From assembly GCF_025370935.1 (NCBI RefSeq), contig NC_133482.1:2295587-2359586 (forward strand): DNA of 64,000 nucleotides, in the 5' to 3' direction. The stretch is from Choristoneura fumiferana. Lineage: Eukaryota > Arthropoda > Insecta > Lepidoptera > Tortricidae. The position numbers and the translations under genes were made by a program. The notes beneath the pieces were generated by a model, which worked only from the letters and a program-made list of their open reading frames with translations, made no database searches and had not been told where the DNA came from. Positions 32,846 through 45,300 of the stretch are shown one piece after another (position 1 is the first letter of the stretch; each line of letters begins with the position of its first letter).

Positions 32846-33250
32846 GTAAACGGGTTATTCCCACTGTTACCACTATTTGGTATAAAAAATTCCCATCCGT
32901 TACCACTGAACTAATTGGTGGTTACAAACTGGTTTATTTTTTTTCAGTAGTTACCACCAATTTCTTTAGTGGATATGAGATGGGGAAAAAATCCAATTAG
33001 TTACCACGCACCACATTCATTTTAATTTTCAGCATTTGTTGTCAGCATATTAAATAAGGTTCTATCTGTTCAATAATTTATGGAGTTCATTATCTTTATC
33101 GCGAATATTTTTCCTATTGTTACCACTAAAGTAATTTGAAAGAAAGAAAGAAAGAAAGAAAATGTATTCGTGACAAACATAAGAACAATGGATAAAAATA
33201 AAATACAGATAATATAGTTTTATGTATGCCACGAAATGGTCCAAATCAGC

Positions 33251-33350
33251 NNNNNNNNNNNNNNNNNNNNNNNNNNNNNNNNNNNNNNNNNNNNNNNNNN
33301 NNNNNNNNNNNNNNNNNNNNNNNNNNNNNNNNNNNNNNNNNNNNNNNNNN
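33251..33350. other. Assembly gap of 100 N
   Basis: It is a fixed-size gap of unknown true length. It lies between the Clp1 side of copy A and the TTF2 side of copy B, at the edge of the minisatellite. The missing last exons of both genes are probably in or beyond it. Confidence 0.99.
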
Positions 33351-36243
33351 CCCGCCGGCAGCTCGCAACAGAGTGTCCCTGTCCGTACTCCGTACCTACC
33401 TTAACGCCGGAGGCGGGGTTGTTGAGGTCCGCGACGAGGGCGGCGCGCGCGGGCACGGGCACGGCGCCGCTGAGCGTGCGCTGCGCAACGCGCGCCGCCG
33501 GCAGCTCGCAACAGAGTGTCCCTGTCCGTACTCCGTACTCCGTACGTACCCTAACGCCGGAGGCGGGTTGTTGAGGTCCGCGACGAGGGCGGCGCGCGCG
33601 GGCACGGGCACGGCGCCGCTGAGCGTGGCGCTGCGCACGCGCGCCGCCGGCAGCTCGCAACAGAGTGTCCCTGTCCGTACTCCGTACGTACCCTAACGCC
33701 GGAGGCGGGGTTGTTGAGGTCCGCGACGAGGGCGGCGCGCGCGGGCACGGGCACGGCGCCGCTGAGCGTGGCGCTGCGCACGCGCGCCGCCGGCAGCTCG
33801 CAACAGAGTGTCCCTTCCGTACTCCGTACGTACCCTAACGCCGGAGGCGGGGTTGTTGAGGTCCGCGACGAGGGCGGCGCGCGCGGGCACGGGCACGGCG
33901 CCGCTGAGCGTGGCGCTGCGCACGCGCGCCGCGCAGCTCGCAACAGAGTGTCCCTGTCCGTACTCCGTACGTACCCTAACGCCGGAGGCGGGTTGTTGAG
34001 GTCCGCGACGAGGGCGGCGCGCGCGGGCACGGGCACGGCGCCGCTGAGCGTGGCGCTGCGCACGCGCGCCGCCGGCAGCTCGCAACAGAGTGTCCCTGTC
34101 CGTACTCCGTACGTACCCTAACGCCGGAGGCGGGGTTGTTGAGGTCCGCGACGAGGGCGGCGCGCGCGGGCACGGGCACGGCGCCGCTGAGCGTGGCGCT
34201 GCGCACGCGCGCCGCCGGCAGCTCGCAACAGAGTGTCCCTGTCCGTACTCCGTACGTACCCTAACGCCGGAGGCGGGGTTGTTGAGGTCCGCGACGAGGG
34301 CGGCGCGCGCGGCACGGGCACGGCGCCGCTGAGCGTGGCGCTGCGCACGCGCGCCGCCGGCAGCTCGCAACAGAGTGTCCCTGTCCGTACTCCGTACGTA
34401 CCCTAACGCCGGAGGCGGGGTTGTTGAGGTCCGCGACGAGGGCGGCGCGCGCGGGCACGGGCACGGCGCCGCTGAGCGTGGCGCTGCGCACGCGCGCCGC
34501 CGGCAGCTCGCAACAGAGTGTCCCTGTCCGTACTCCGTACGTACCCTAACGCCGGAGGCGGGGTTGTTGAGGTCCGCGACGAGGGCGGCGCGCGCGGGCA
34601 CGGGCACGGCGCCGCTGAGCGTGGCGCTGCGCACGCGCGCCGCCGGCAGCTCGCAACAGAGTGTCCCTGTCCGTACTCCGTACTCCGTACGTACCCTAAC
34701 GCCGGAGGCGGGGTTGTTGAGGTCCGCGACGAGGGCGGCGCGCGCGGGCACGGGCACGGCGCCGCTGAGCGTGGCGCTGCGCACGCGCGCCGCCGGCAGC
34801 TCGCAACAGAGTGTCCCTGTCCGTACTCCGTACGTACCCTAACGCCGGAGGCGGGGTTGTTGAGGTCCGCGACGAGGGCGGCGCGCGCGGGCACGGGCAC
34901 GGCGCCGCTGAGCGTGGCGCTGCGCACGCGCGCCGCCGGCAGCTCGCAACAGAGTGTCCCTGTCCGTACTCCGTACGTACCCTAACGCCGGAGGCGGGGT
35001 TGTTGAGGTCCGCGACGAGGGCGGCGCGCGCGGGCACGGGCACGGCGCCGCTGAGCGTGGCGCTGCGCACGCGCGCCGCCGGCAGCTCGCAACAGAGTGT
35101 CCCTGTCCGTACTCCGTACGTACCTAACGCCGGAGGCGGGGTTGTTGAGGTCCGCGACGAGGGCGGCGCGCGCGGGCACGGGCACGGCGCCGCTGAGCGT
35201 GGCGCTGCGCACGCGCGCCGCCGGCAGCTCGCAACAGAGTGTCCCTGTCCGTACTCCGTACGTACCCTAACGCCGGAGGCGGGGTTGTTGAGGTCCGCGA
35301 CGAGGGGCGGGCGCGCGGGCACGGGCACGGCGCCGCTGAGCGTGGCGCTGCGCACGCGCGCCGCCGGCAGCTCGCAACAGAGTGTCCCTGTCCGTACTCC
35401 GTACGTACCCTAACGCCGGAGGCGGGGTTGTTGAGGTCCGCGACGAGGGCGGCGCGCGCGGGCACGGGCACGGCGCCGCTGAGCGTGGCGCTGCGCACGC
35501 GCGCCGCCGGCAGCTCGCAACAGAGTGTCCCTGTCCGTACTCCGTACGTACCCTAACGCCGGAGGCGGGGTTGTTGAGGTCCGCGACGAGGGCGGCGCGC
35601 GCGGGCACGGGCACGGCGCCGCTGAGCGTGGCGCTGCGCACGCGCGCCGCCGGCAGCTCGCAACAGAGTGTCCCTGTCCGTACTCCGTACTCCGTACGTA
35701 CCCTAACGCCGGAGGCGGGGTTGTTGAGGTCCGCGACGAGGGCGGCGCGCGCGGGCACGGGCACGGCGCCGCTGAGCGTGGCGCTGCGCACGCGCGCCGC
35801 CGGCAGCTCGCAACAGAGTGTCCCTGTCCGTACTCCGTACTCCGTACGTACCCTAACGCCGGAGGCGGGGTTGTTGAGGTCCGCGACGAGGGCGGCGCGC
35901 GCGGGCACGGGCACGGCGCCGCTGAGCGTGGCGCTGCGCACGCGCGCCGCCGGCAGCTCGCAACAGAGTGTCCCTGTCCGTACTCCGTACTCCGTACGTA
36001 CCCTAACGCCGGAGGCGGGGTTGTTGAGGTCCGCGACGAGGGCGCGCGCGCGGGCACGGGCACGGCGCCGCTGAGCGTGGCGCTGCGCACGCGCGCCGCC
36101 GGCAGCTCGCAACAGAGTGTCCCCCGTACTCCGTACTCCGTACGTACCCTAACGCCGGAGGCGGGTTGTTGAGGTCCGCGACGAGGGCGGCGCGCGCGGG
36201 CACGGGCACGGCGCCGCTGAGCGTGGCGCTGCGCACGCGCGCC
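33351..36243 (-). repeat. Exon-derived minisatellite: about 20 units of ~143-150 bp from TTF2 exon 20
   Basis: The landmark TAACGCCGGAGG recurs 20 times from 33402 to 36149 at spacings of 141-145 bp or 150 bp; the longer units have an extra copy of CTCCGTA-like sequence. On the minus strand each unit is the 3' half of exon 20 (VRSATLSGAVPVPARAAL, ADLNNPASGVR), its GTACGT donor and about 50 bp of intron 20. The array is very GC-rich and open in several frames on both strands, which creates long spurious frames. Units differ by one-base indels in G runs. The left end is the N gap, so true length is unknown. Confidence 0.92.
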
Positions 36244-36310
36244 GCCGCCAGCTCGCGCTCCACCAGCCGCAGCACCGACGTCCACTGCGACACCACGACC
36301 GCCTTCTCGC
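36148..36310 (-). CDS. TTF2: TTF2 copy B exon 20: start of helicase C-terminal lobe
   Basis: The exon starts after TTTTTCAG with GEKAVVVSQWTSVLRLVE (motif IV) and runs into VRSATLSGAVPV and ADLNNPASGVR, ending at a GTACGT donor. It is 163 nt where 164 is needed; the base missing at 36163-36165 is present in most array units downstream. The next exon should carry motif V, but it is not in the window. Confidence 0.85.
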
Positions 36311-39300
36311 CTGAAAAACGCAAACGAACTCTAAATTCTTCTCAGGGTGGCTCATTTAGATCGGTCAGTGTGGGAAAGTCTGACACCATAACACATACGA
36401 AGATCTGTTCTTAGGATAGGAACCATGTCTTCGATTTTAATAACAAGAAAAACTGCATACATGCATTAAAAAAAAACACAGGGGGGCGTAGTATTTTTAC
36501 ATAGCGTTGGGGGAGGCGCATAGGTTAAAAGGTTGGGAATCCCTGTTGTAAATGTTTGGCAGTACCTGGGTGTTTGAGCACGTTCTCGTTAAGGCAGTCC
36601 ATGACGGCCTGTATCTTGGAGGAGCGGCGCTCCAGCTGGAACACCGGGTTGTTGGGCGCGAGCACGGAGCGGATGGCCTCGGCCGCCGTCGTGCCCTCCT
36701 GCTCCGGTTCCTCTTGCTCTTTCTCGCCGCTCTGTAAAAAACACAGCGTTGTCAAATCAATGATTTCATCAAATATCATCATCATCATCCCAGAGTATAT
36801 ACACCACTGCTGGGGACAGACCCACTCTCAGAGTGAGAGGGCTTGGGCCGTAGTTCCCACGCGGGCCCACTGCGGATTGGGAACTTCACACACATCATTG
36901 AATTGCTTCGCAGTAAATCGCTAAGCAATCAAATTAAGATTGATTTTTGGAGTATTTTTGTATTATTTATTTCAACTCCTATTTTAAATCCAGCGGCGGT
37001 GTAGCGGTATAGCACGTGGCACGGAATGCCGAGGACCTGGGTTCGATTCCCAGCGCTGGTCTTATTTTTCTGGTTTTTCTGTGCATCCATATTTCAGTTT
37101 GTATTTTCGATATGGGTTTTACGGGTTGACCGTAAAAGTAACAAAATTTGGAGTTGATATAAATAAAACAAAATGACTCCAAAAACCAATCTTAATTTAA
37201 CAAGTCTGTAAACAAAACAGCATCAGTAACCTTCCCCTCGCCGCCGCGTCCTCCAGCGTGAGCTTGTTCAGTTCAGCGAGCAGATCCTTCCCGCCCTCGT
37301 CCTCGACCACGTCGGCGGCGGCGTCCTCGGGGTCCAGCATGGCGGCGATGAGGCCGCAGTGGCAGCACACCTGCCGCAGCCGCAGCAGCAGCACCAGGAT
37401 CTCATGGGACTTCACGGGCTTCGCACCTGCCAAGAGGTAACTGCTCAAAGCGACTGCTATACGGTATATGGGTGGTTCAACGAACGTTTCAAATGCTATC
37501 AGTTTCCTGCGCATGATTTGAAGAAATGAGAGACCGTAAGATATTTCAGTACATAAATATCTGATACGACTATTTATAAAGCCCGGTTTCTACCGCAAAC
37601 GGGTAATGAGAAAGCAGACTTCCGTTTTTATAAAATAGGTTATCCATTGTATCCATTGTCTCCAATAGGTCCATTGATTAGTGTTAAGGGGCTCCTAGAA
37701 TATGTGGCCGGCAACTATTGGTGCCCCTGTCTAACATGTAAGTAAGAGAGGGACACCAATAGTTGCCGGCCACATATTGCAGTGAAAATATGGCCCGTCT
37801 AGGAGCCCCTTTAACTGACGGTTAAACGTGATGCCGTCTCCGTCTATTCGAACAAAACAAATAGAGACGGCATCACATTTAACCGTCAGTTAACACTAAT
37901 CAATGGATGGTGAAACAGCCCCTTAGTGTTATTCTGTCCCATAACTCTGGAGACATCAGTTATACAGTTTGTTAGAAAAATGTTTGCAATGTATAACACT
38001 TACGCGATGAGCCATAAAGGATTTATTTTATTCGACTGGATGGAAAACGAGCAAGTGGGTCTCCTGATGGTAAGAGATCACCACCGCCCATAGACATCTG
38101 CAACATCAGGGGTATTGTAGATGCGTTGCCAACCTAGAGGCCTAAGGTGGGATACCTCAAGAGCCAGTAATTTCACCGGCTTAAAACTGCCTTTTATTGC
38201 CTTAACCCATATATGCCCAGAACTATTTTTAGTCTCCAATATCTTTCATTCGCTAGACGTCACAGATAAGCGTTTTTGTTTACAAATTCGCGGGTTTTTT
38301 GCACGGTTCAAAAATGACCCACTGGGCATATATACTAACTTCTAACTTTTAGTGGATTTATACCCCGTAAAATCATACATTTAATAGGTGACGTTACCAT
38401 GGCAACAAAAAGTTGATTGACCCAGATATGAATGCAGGTGACTGCACTCACCCTGCAGCGCGATCATCTTCTTATGCATATTGTCGTAAGCGGCGTTCCC
38501 TGCGGCGGACAGGAAGCCGCCGTCCGCCTGTTTCTCCGCGCGCTGGTGCAGGAACTGCGCGAACAGGGTCTTCGAAAACACCAGCACCTGCCAACGACCA
38601 CCGCAAGGTTAAGAGCGATAAGACCGCCTATTGTCTACGCTGCATTTTGTCTTTGTTAACCCTTTTCCAGGCATAGTGCGTATAGCGGCCACATGAATGT
38701 ATATAAATATTCACGTTTGTTTAATTTACCAAATGGTACGTGATCCATTGAAGTCGTTAATTAAAAACATTAAATTTAAAAAATCAAAAAACCCGACTGC
38801 CTTAAAAACTAAAAGGAAGAAAATAAGTCTATTGGTCTAGAACTCTGTCAAGAAGCTCATTTAAGGTTAAACAGTCGGGACCCATTACCAAGATTTTTTG
38901 AGCTGGTTACGATTTGAATTTTTTGGTTTATTGATTTTTTAATTTTGTTTTTATTTTAATTTATTTTATACTTTTCTGATATTCTGTGAAAATAGTACAT
39001 TAAAAGTATTATAACCCATATATATTTAAAATGGGCTAATTATTAGCTTTCATTGATTCCCATATTGTTACAATACAAAATATATATTTTTATTCCTTCG
39101 CCATATTTTTTTTCGCAGACGCCATATTGAAATATTATATACCCTATGTCACTCCGACAGTTATGACGAATCCAATGATACCTCATATGTTACAATCCGT
39201 CCAGCCGTTTAGGCTGCAGCGAGGACCAAAGAAATGGACATACATACCCACATACATACTTACATACATAGATACATACATACATACGCTCGAAAAACAT

Positions 39301-42300
39301 AACCCTCCTTCGGGCAGTCGGGTAAAAATATTATTCGTTTTTAAATTAATCTGTCATAAATAAACAATATACAACTAAGATCCATTTTGTAGTAGCGACA
39401 GTAGCGTGTCTATACTCTAGTCCAAAAGTAGGCCAACTAGACTGAAAACTGAAAATATTACCAGACACAGCAAAAAAAAAATAGGCATAGGAATATGTCG
39501 ATATAACCTAGTGTAGACGCGGAATGAAATAGCTCTAGGCCTGAAAACGACAAAAAGGATAACAACAAATAATAACGTAACGAAAACACAGTAACGGAAA
39601 TAGTTCCAAGCAAGCCGATGGCAGTTAAGTTGAATGACATACATATATGAATGTCAATAAAAAAAATGGCGGATGGCGTCTTTCCTAATGTTCATTTTTT
39701 TCGAAATCTTCGAAATAAAAATTTCTTTCATTATTATTTCGTATCGAGACTTTTCTAAAATCGATATTAAGTTTTTTTTTAATATCGATAATAATACAGC
39801 ACCGGTGTAACTGTAGCAACTTTGTGTGTAATGAATTGTCAAGTTGGTTAGCCTAATTCTGGACTCTAGTATAAATTGGCGGGGCCTGGAAAAGGGTTAA
39901 GACTTGTTGTATTGATTTGTGGTGCTTAATAAATAAAAAATAATATTTGTATTGTATTGTAAATTGTATAGATGTTTCAGAACGCGATGAATAAATAAAC
40001 TGTTTTAATTTGTAAATACAAATAGTAAATACGAGATTTACCTTCTGATAAACGTTCAACTCCTCTTTAGAGAGAGACACGTGTTTGTCGTGCGCGGTAC
40101 GCGACGGCAGCCCCACCTGGACAGTTAACATTTCATTAATAATATTTCTTCATTTCGGCCACATTGTAGTCTTATAGCCTATGTCAGTAGCAATTACAGA
40201 ACAAGAATCTTATCGCCGGGCACTAGGCAACACATGCATGGTATTCCAGTGGAACAAAAACGGTTCTTCAAAAACCTTAGCGTTCTGCGTTAGCCAAGAA
40301 ACGACGCACGTAGCACTTCCTGTGCCTTAACTTCACAAGATTCTATAACATACATCCTCCTAAGTCCTCACGTACTTTATAAAGGACCAATTAACACTAA
40401 GAATAACGGCCGAATGTACTTTACAAAGTACAAATTGTTCATTGACTAAAGAATTCTAAGAATTTTGAAATAATATCCAAAATAACAAAGCAGGTCTTAA
40501 GCACTGTTTGTTAAAAAATCTCAGGACTCAGGAGGATAAAACATATTTTCAAGGTGTCAAATAGGCATGCACCATTTTTTTTTTTACTTTATTTGGCTGC
40601 AGCTGAAAACCAGCGCTGTGGTTCCGTACCTCAGCATTGCTGAGCTGCCAGCCTTTTCGGCTAGCTCTAAGTTGTACCTGATGTTAGATACCTTACCTAC
40701 AAGTTAATGTATATTGCCGAATAAACATTTTCTTTCTTTCTATAATTCATGTTTTTTTGGGTTGCGTCGCCTTAGGCTGAAGCCCGATGACAGACAGACA
40801 GACTAGGAGGGAAGGGGAGGGCCCAGACAGCGACGGACTCTCACCGGCTGCATGTCTCCAACTCCCTGGAACTTGCTACGGGAAGGAGAGGGAATTTAGT
40901 GGTTTAAAAATGTGGAAGGTACAGACAGACATGGCACTCACCAGTTGCCCCTTGGCCTGCAGCTGCGCTTTGGTTCGTCGCAGCAATATGCAGCGCATGA
41001 TGGTGCTTAGCCGCTCCTGCCCGCCCTGGCTCTTATTGTCGATCCACTTCTTCCACATCTGCCAGACAACGGAGGTACCCATTCAGTGCCATTGACGCCC
41101 ATCGGCGTCTTGACAGACTAATATAATGCCGCAGACGCCGATGGCCGTCCAATTTCTAATGAAGATTTCATGGTATATTCTGAACAGAATGTCCTTTGGT
41201 AAACGTATAAGGCTACATTTAACTTTTAGAATGTCCAGCTGTTGTTGGGTTAAAGATAGCAAACATTATGTTTTTTTACTTCGATTTCATCTCGGATGCC
41301 GCGGACGCCGATGGGCGTCTGTCTACAGAAGCGTCGGCATCGCGGCAAAGTACGTAATCTGGCGCTCGGCAATGAATGGGTTAACAAAGTGCTCTATCCT
41401 ACATCATCATCACTGCCGAACAAAGGCCTCCCCCTTAGAACGCCATAATGAACGACAACTCGCCACTTGCATCCACCGTTTCCCGCAACTCTTACTTAGT
41501 CCACCTGGTGGGAGGCCTGCCAACGCTTCGTCTTCCGATTCGTGGTCGCCACTCGAAGGCCAAGCGCGCTCTACGATTTTTTGTCGTGCGACAAATTTGT
41601 CGCAAAAATGCAACGTATGCGTTTTGTTTATACGTAAGTGCGCGCACATTCGAAAAAAAATAGCAGCGATTTTAAAATTGTGATTTGTCACATTTTTCCG
41701 CGACTGCTCGTGATGCGATTGTCGCAAAAGTGAATTGCAGCATAAGGAGCTGCATAGCCGCGCGCACTGCGATAATAAAATCTCACCCCGGCCGGACCCC
41801 GCGGCGGTACTCAGTACTCGGTCGGCATTTCGCTCTCCAAGCGTCAACATGTAGGAACCTGCTTTTTTAAGATGTTTTTAGGATATTGGCGCAGTTTATT
41901 ATGTTTCAGATAAAAAAGCTGTAAAACCTCTTTCAGCTGTAGGATGAGTCCAACATTGATAATTTTTTTTTTCTTTTTTCTACTCCTCCGAAGGAGCAAT
42001 AAGCAAGAAGAGCGATTAGTACGAAATCCATGCTGAGAACGAACAAATCATCGAATTTTTCATCGCAGTGCGCGCAGTGAATTTTCTGCGATATTTTAGC
42101 AACGCGATTTTAAAATCGTGTCGCAAAAATTAAATCGTGGTGCGCGCTGACCTTATTGTTGAGAATGAAACGGGAAGAGTGGAAATACTTATAAATTAAT
42201 AACTAAAATATTTTAATTTTAATGTCATTGTTACCACTGGTAGCTTAAAAAGTTGGAAAACACTTTGTCACTTCAAAGTTCAATATCTTAAAAACGGCTA

Positions 42301-45300
42301 AACCGATTTTGATGAAACACGTCTAAGAACCATTGTTAGAAAACATGATTTCAAATAAAAAAACCGCACTGAAATCGGTCCTCCCGTTTAAGAGCTACGG
42401 TGCCACAGACAGACACCACAGCGGTCAAACTTATAACACCCCTACTTTTTGCATCGGGGGTTAAAAAGCGACAATTCACCTTTTAATGTTGAATTTAAAC
42501 AACCGTTCACTGAACAGTTATAATAACTTTTTATTTGTTGCTCCATTATTGCACAAAAAAGTTCGCAAACGCGTGTCTCAAGCGGGTGGCACTCGCGCTC
42601 GCACTGGTCCCAACCGGTCCGAGATATCGTGTCCGTGAGCAGTGTCTATGTGTGCGTTGCTCGAGCGCACTTGTATGTAGATTGATTTATGTACAGTTTG
42701 GGCAACTGCAGGATGACACGGCCAAAGTTGAAAAAATATGGATACACGCCTTAATGTTAAGTCGTGATATTTTTTAACTTTGGCTGGATGGCAAACGAGC
42801 AAGCTGTACTTCCTGTTTGTGGTAAGAGATGTCACAGCCCATAGACACTGCGACATCCAGGGGGACTAACTCAAGTGCCAAATATAATTTCACCGGCTGG
42901 TCTTACTGTTCACGCCGAAACGACAGTGCAAGCACTGCTGGTTATGATTATATAGAAATTATTCTACAAAAATAAATAAAGTTGTACCTACAAAAATGTA
43001 TTTAATATTGAAACGGCAAAAACACTTTTTTTTTTCATTCACTGCAATTTCTTTCATTTGTACCACTGCCACGACTGCACTAAATGACATTAAGAAATGA
43101 GCATCCAAGACCAAGATCATTCCTACAAGCAGCCACCTTGACGCTGCTGCTCGACGCGGCAACTTGGCGCTACTTTTTTGAGTCGCAGAAATTCAAAATC
43201 ACGTCACACGACCTGTGCCCTATTTCACGAAGCTACAAGTTACAATTTACAAGCGGTAGTCTCTTTTCAATGCATACTGTTAAATAAAGACTACCGCTTG
43301 TAAATTGAAACTTGTAGCTTCGTGAAACAGGGCACATATTTGTCGCTGCGAGCGACTGCACGTCTCTACATGTGGCCGGACCTTCAAATTTGTACTCATT
43401 GCACTGACAGTAAATCCAAGGAACTCCCATCGCATTAGAAAGGAGCTCCCGCCAAAAATTTTTTTAATCTTAGCAGATGATGATGATAATACAGCCCAAC
43501 GCGTGAATTTTACTTTAGTATCTATGCAGACCAAACGTTAGCGCGATCTAATCAGCAGCCAGCGCCATCTGTTGAACCCTAGTGGAACTAAGTTTAGCCA
43601 TTGGAGCAATACACAAAGTGGCCAATGGACATCACCTCACAACCGGACATTAATATGTAAGCCGTATTACAGAATTAATTATTAATAATTACTATATGAA
43701 AGGGATGTTTCGAAATAATTTGGATTTTTAATTTTTAATCTGCATGGCGATGGCAATGGCGATCCCTTATTTCAAATTGCGTATCTACCATGTTAAAAGT
43801 GTCGTTGTAATGTAAGTAATTAAATAACATTGTGAATTGTTTTCAAATACATCCAATGGCATCCTACGGACATTTAATACATTCGAAAAACTGCAGTGCA
43901 AATGGGAAACTTCACGCATACCCTTGAATTACTTCACAAGTGTGTGCAGGTTTTCTCACGATGTTTTCCTTCACCGTAAAGCTCGTGGTAGTTTTCAAAT
44001 GTAATTTCGCAGATGAATTTCGAAAAACTCAGGAGGTGCGGGCCGGGGACCCACGAACCTACTTGAGAGGTGATAGGTCAAACCGATGGGCTAGGCCAGC
44101 ACGGCTGTCAAACAGTCGGTAAGTCCCAGCGGGTGGTCAGCGGTCAGTGGTCAGGTCAGTGGTCAGTGGTCAGTGGTCAGTGGTCAGCGGTCAGCGGTCA
44201 GTGGTCAGTGCTCACCGCGAGGTCGTCAAAGTGCAGCGCAGGTACTTGAGCAGCGCGAACAGTCGAGGTCCTTGTTGTCACGGGCGTGCCGGTGAGCGCC
44301 CAGCGGCGGCGCGCGCGCAGCCCGCACACGGCGCGCGTGGTCAGTGGTCAGTGGTCAGTGGTCAGCGGTCAGCGGTCAGTGGTCAGCGGTCAGCGGTCAG
44401 TGGTCAGTGCTCACCGCGAGGTCGTCAAAGGGCGTGCAGCGCAGGTACTTGAGCAGCGCGAACAGGTCGAGGTCCTTGTTGTGCACGGGCGTGCCGGTGA
44501 GCGCCCAGCGGCGGCGCGCGCGCAGCCCGCACACGGCGCGCGGCGTGGTCAGTGGTCAGACTGGTCAGTGGCCAGCGGTCAGTGGTCAGTGCTCACCGCG
44601 AGGTCGTCAAAGGGCGTGCAGCGCAGGTACTTGAGCAGCGCGAACAGGTCGAGGTCCTTGTTGTGCACGGGCGTGCCGGTGAGCGCCCAGCGGCGGCGCG
44701 CGCGCAGCCCGCACACGGCGCGCGCGTGGCGTGGTCAGTGGTCAGTGGTCAGTGGCCAGCGGTCAGTGGTCAGTGCTCACCGCGAGGTCGTCAAAGGGCG
44801 TGCAGCGCAGGTACTTGAGCAGCGCGAACAGGTCGAGGTCCTTGTTGTGCACGGGCGTGCCGGTGAGCGCCCAGCGGCGGCGCGCGCGCAGCCCGCACAC
44901 GGCGCGCGGCGTGGTCAGTGGTCAGTGGTCAGTGGGCAGCGGTCAGTGGTCAGTGCTCACCGCGAGGTCGTCAAAGGGCGTGCAGCGCAGGTACTTGAGC
45001 AGCGCGAACAGGTCGAGGTCCTTGTTGTGCACGGGCGTGCCGGTGAGCGCCCAGCGGCGGCGCGCGCGCAGCCCGCACACGGCGCGCGAGGTGGCCGACT
45101 TGTGGTTGCGCACGATGTGGCCCTCGTCCAGGATCACGCGACGCCACTGCACGCGCATCAACACGCCCTGCTGTACAACAAACGCATAATGAATATTAAA
45201 TTATATTGTAAAAGATAACTCACGTCTTAAACCGAGTTTAGCTCGACATGTTTCGGGCTATTTCGTAGCCCTTCTTCGCAGGAGCACGCGACCCGGCTGC

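Noticed and set aside
33351..36243. CRISPR-like array of regular repeats
   Set aside because: Units are contiguous with no spacers, are exon-derived, and the genome is eukaryotic.
33396..36323. Long overlapping frames on both strands (up to 363 residues) in the GC-rich array
   Set aside because: They are frame shadows of a 143-150 bp tandem repeat lacking stops. Only the exon 20 part at 36148-36310 is supported as coding.
44286..45218. A 310-residue plus-strand frame through the exon 14 array
   Set aside because: It is antisense to five copies of the TTF2 exon 14 half and shows only repeated shadow peptide.
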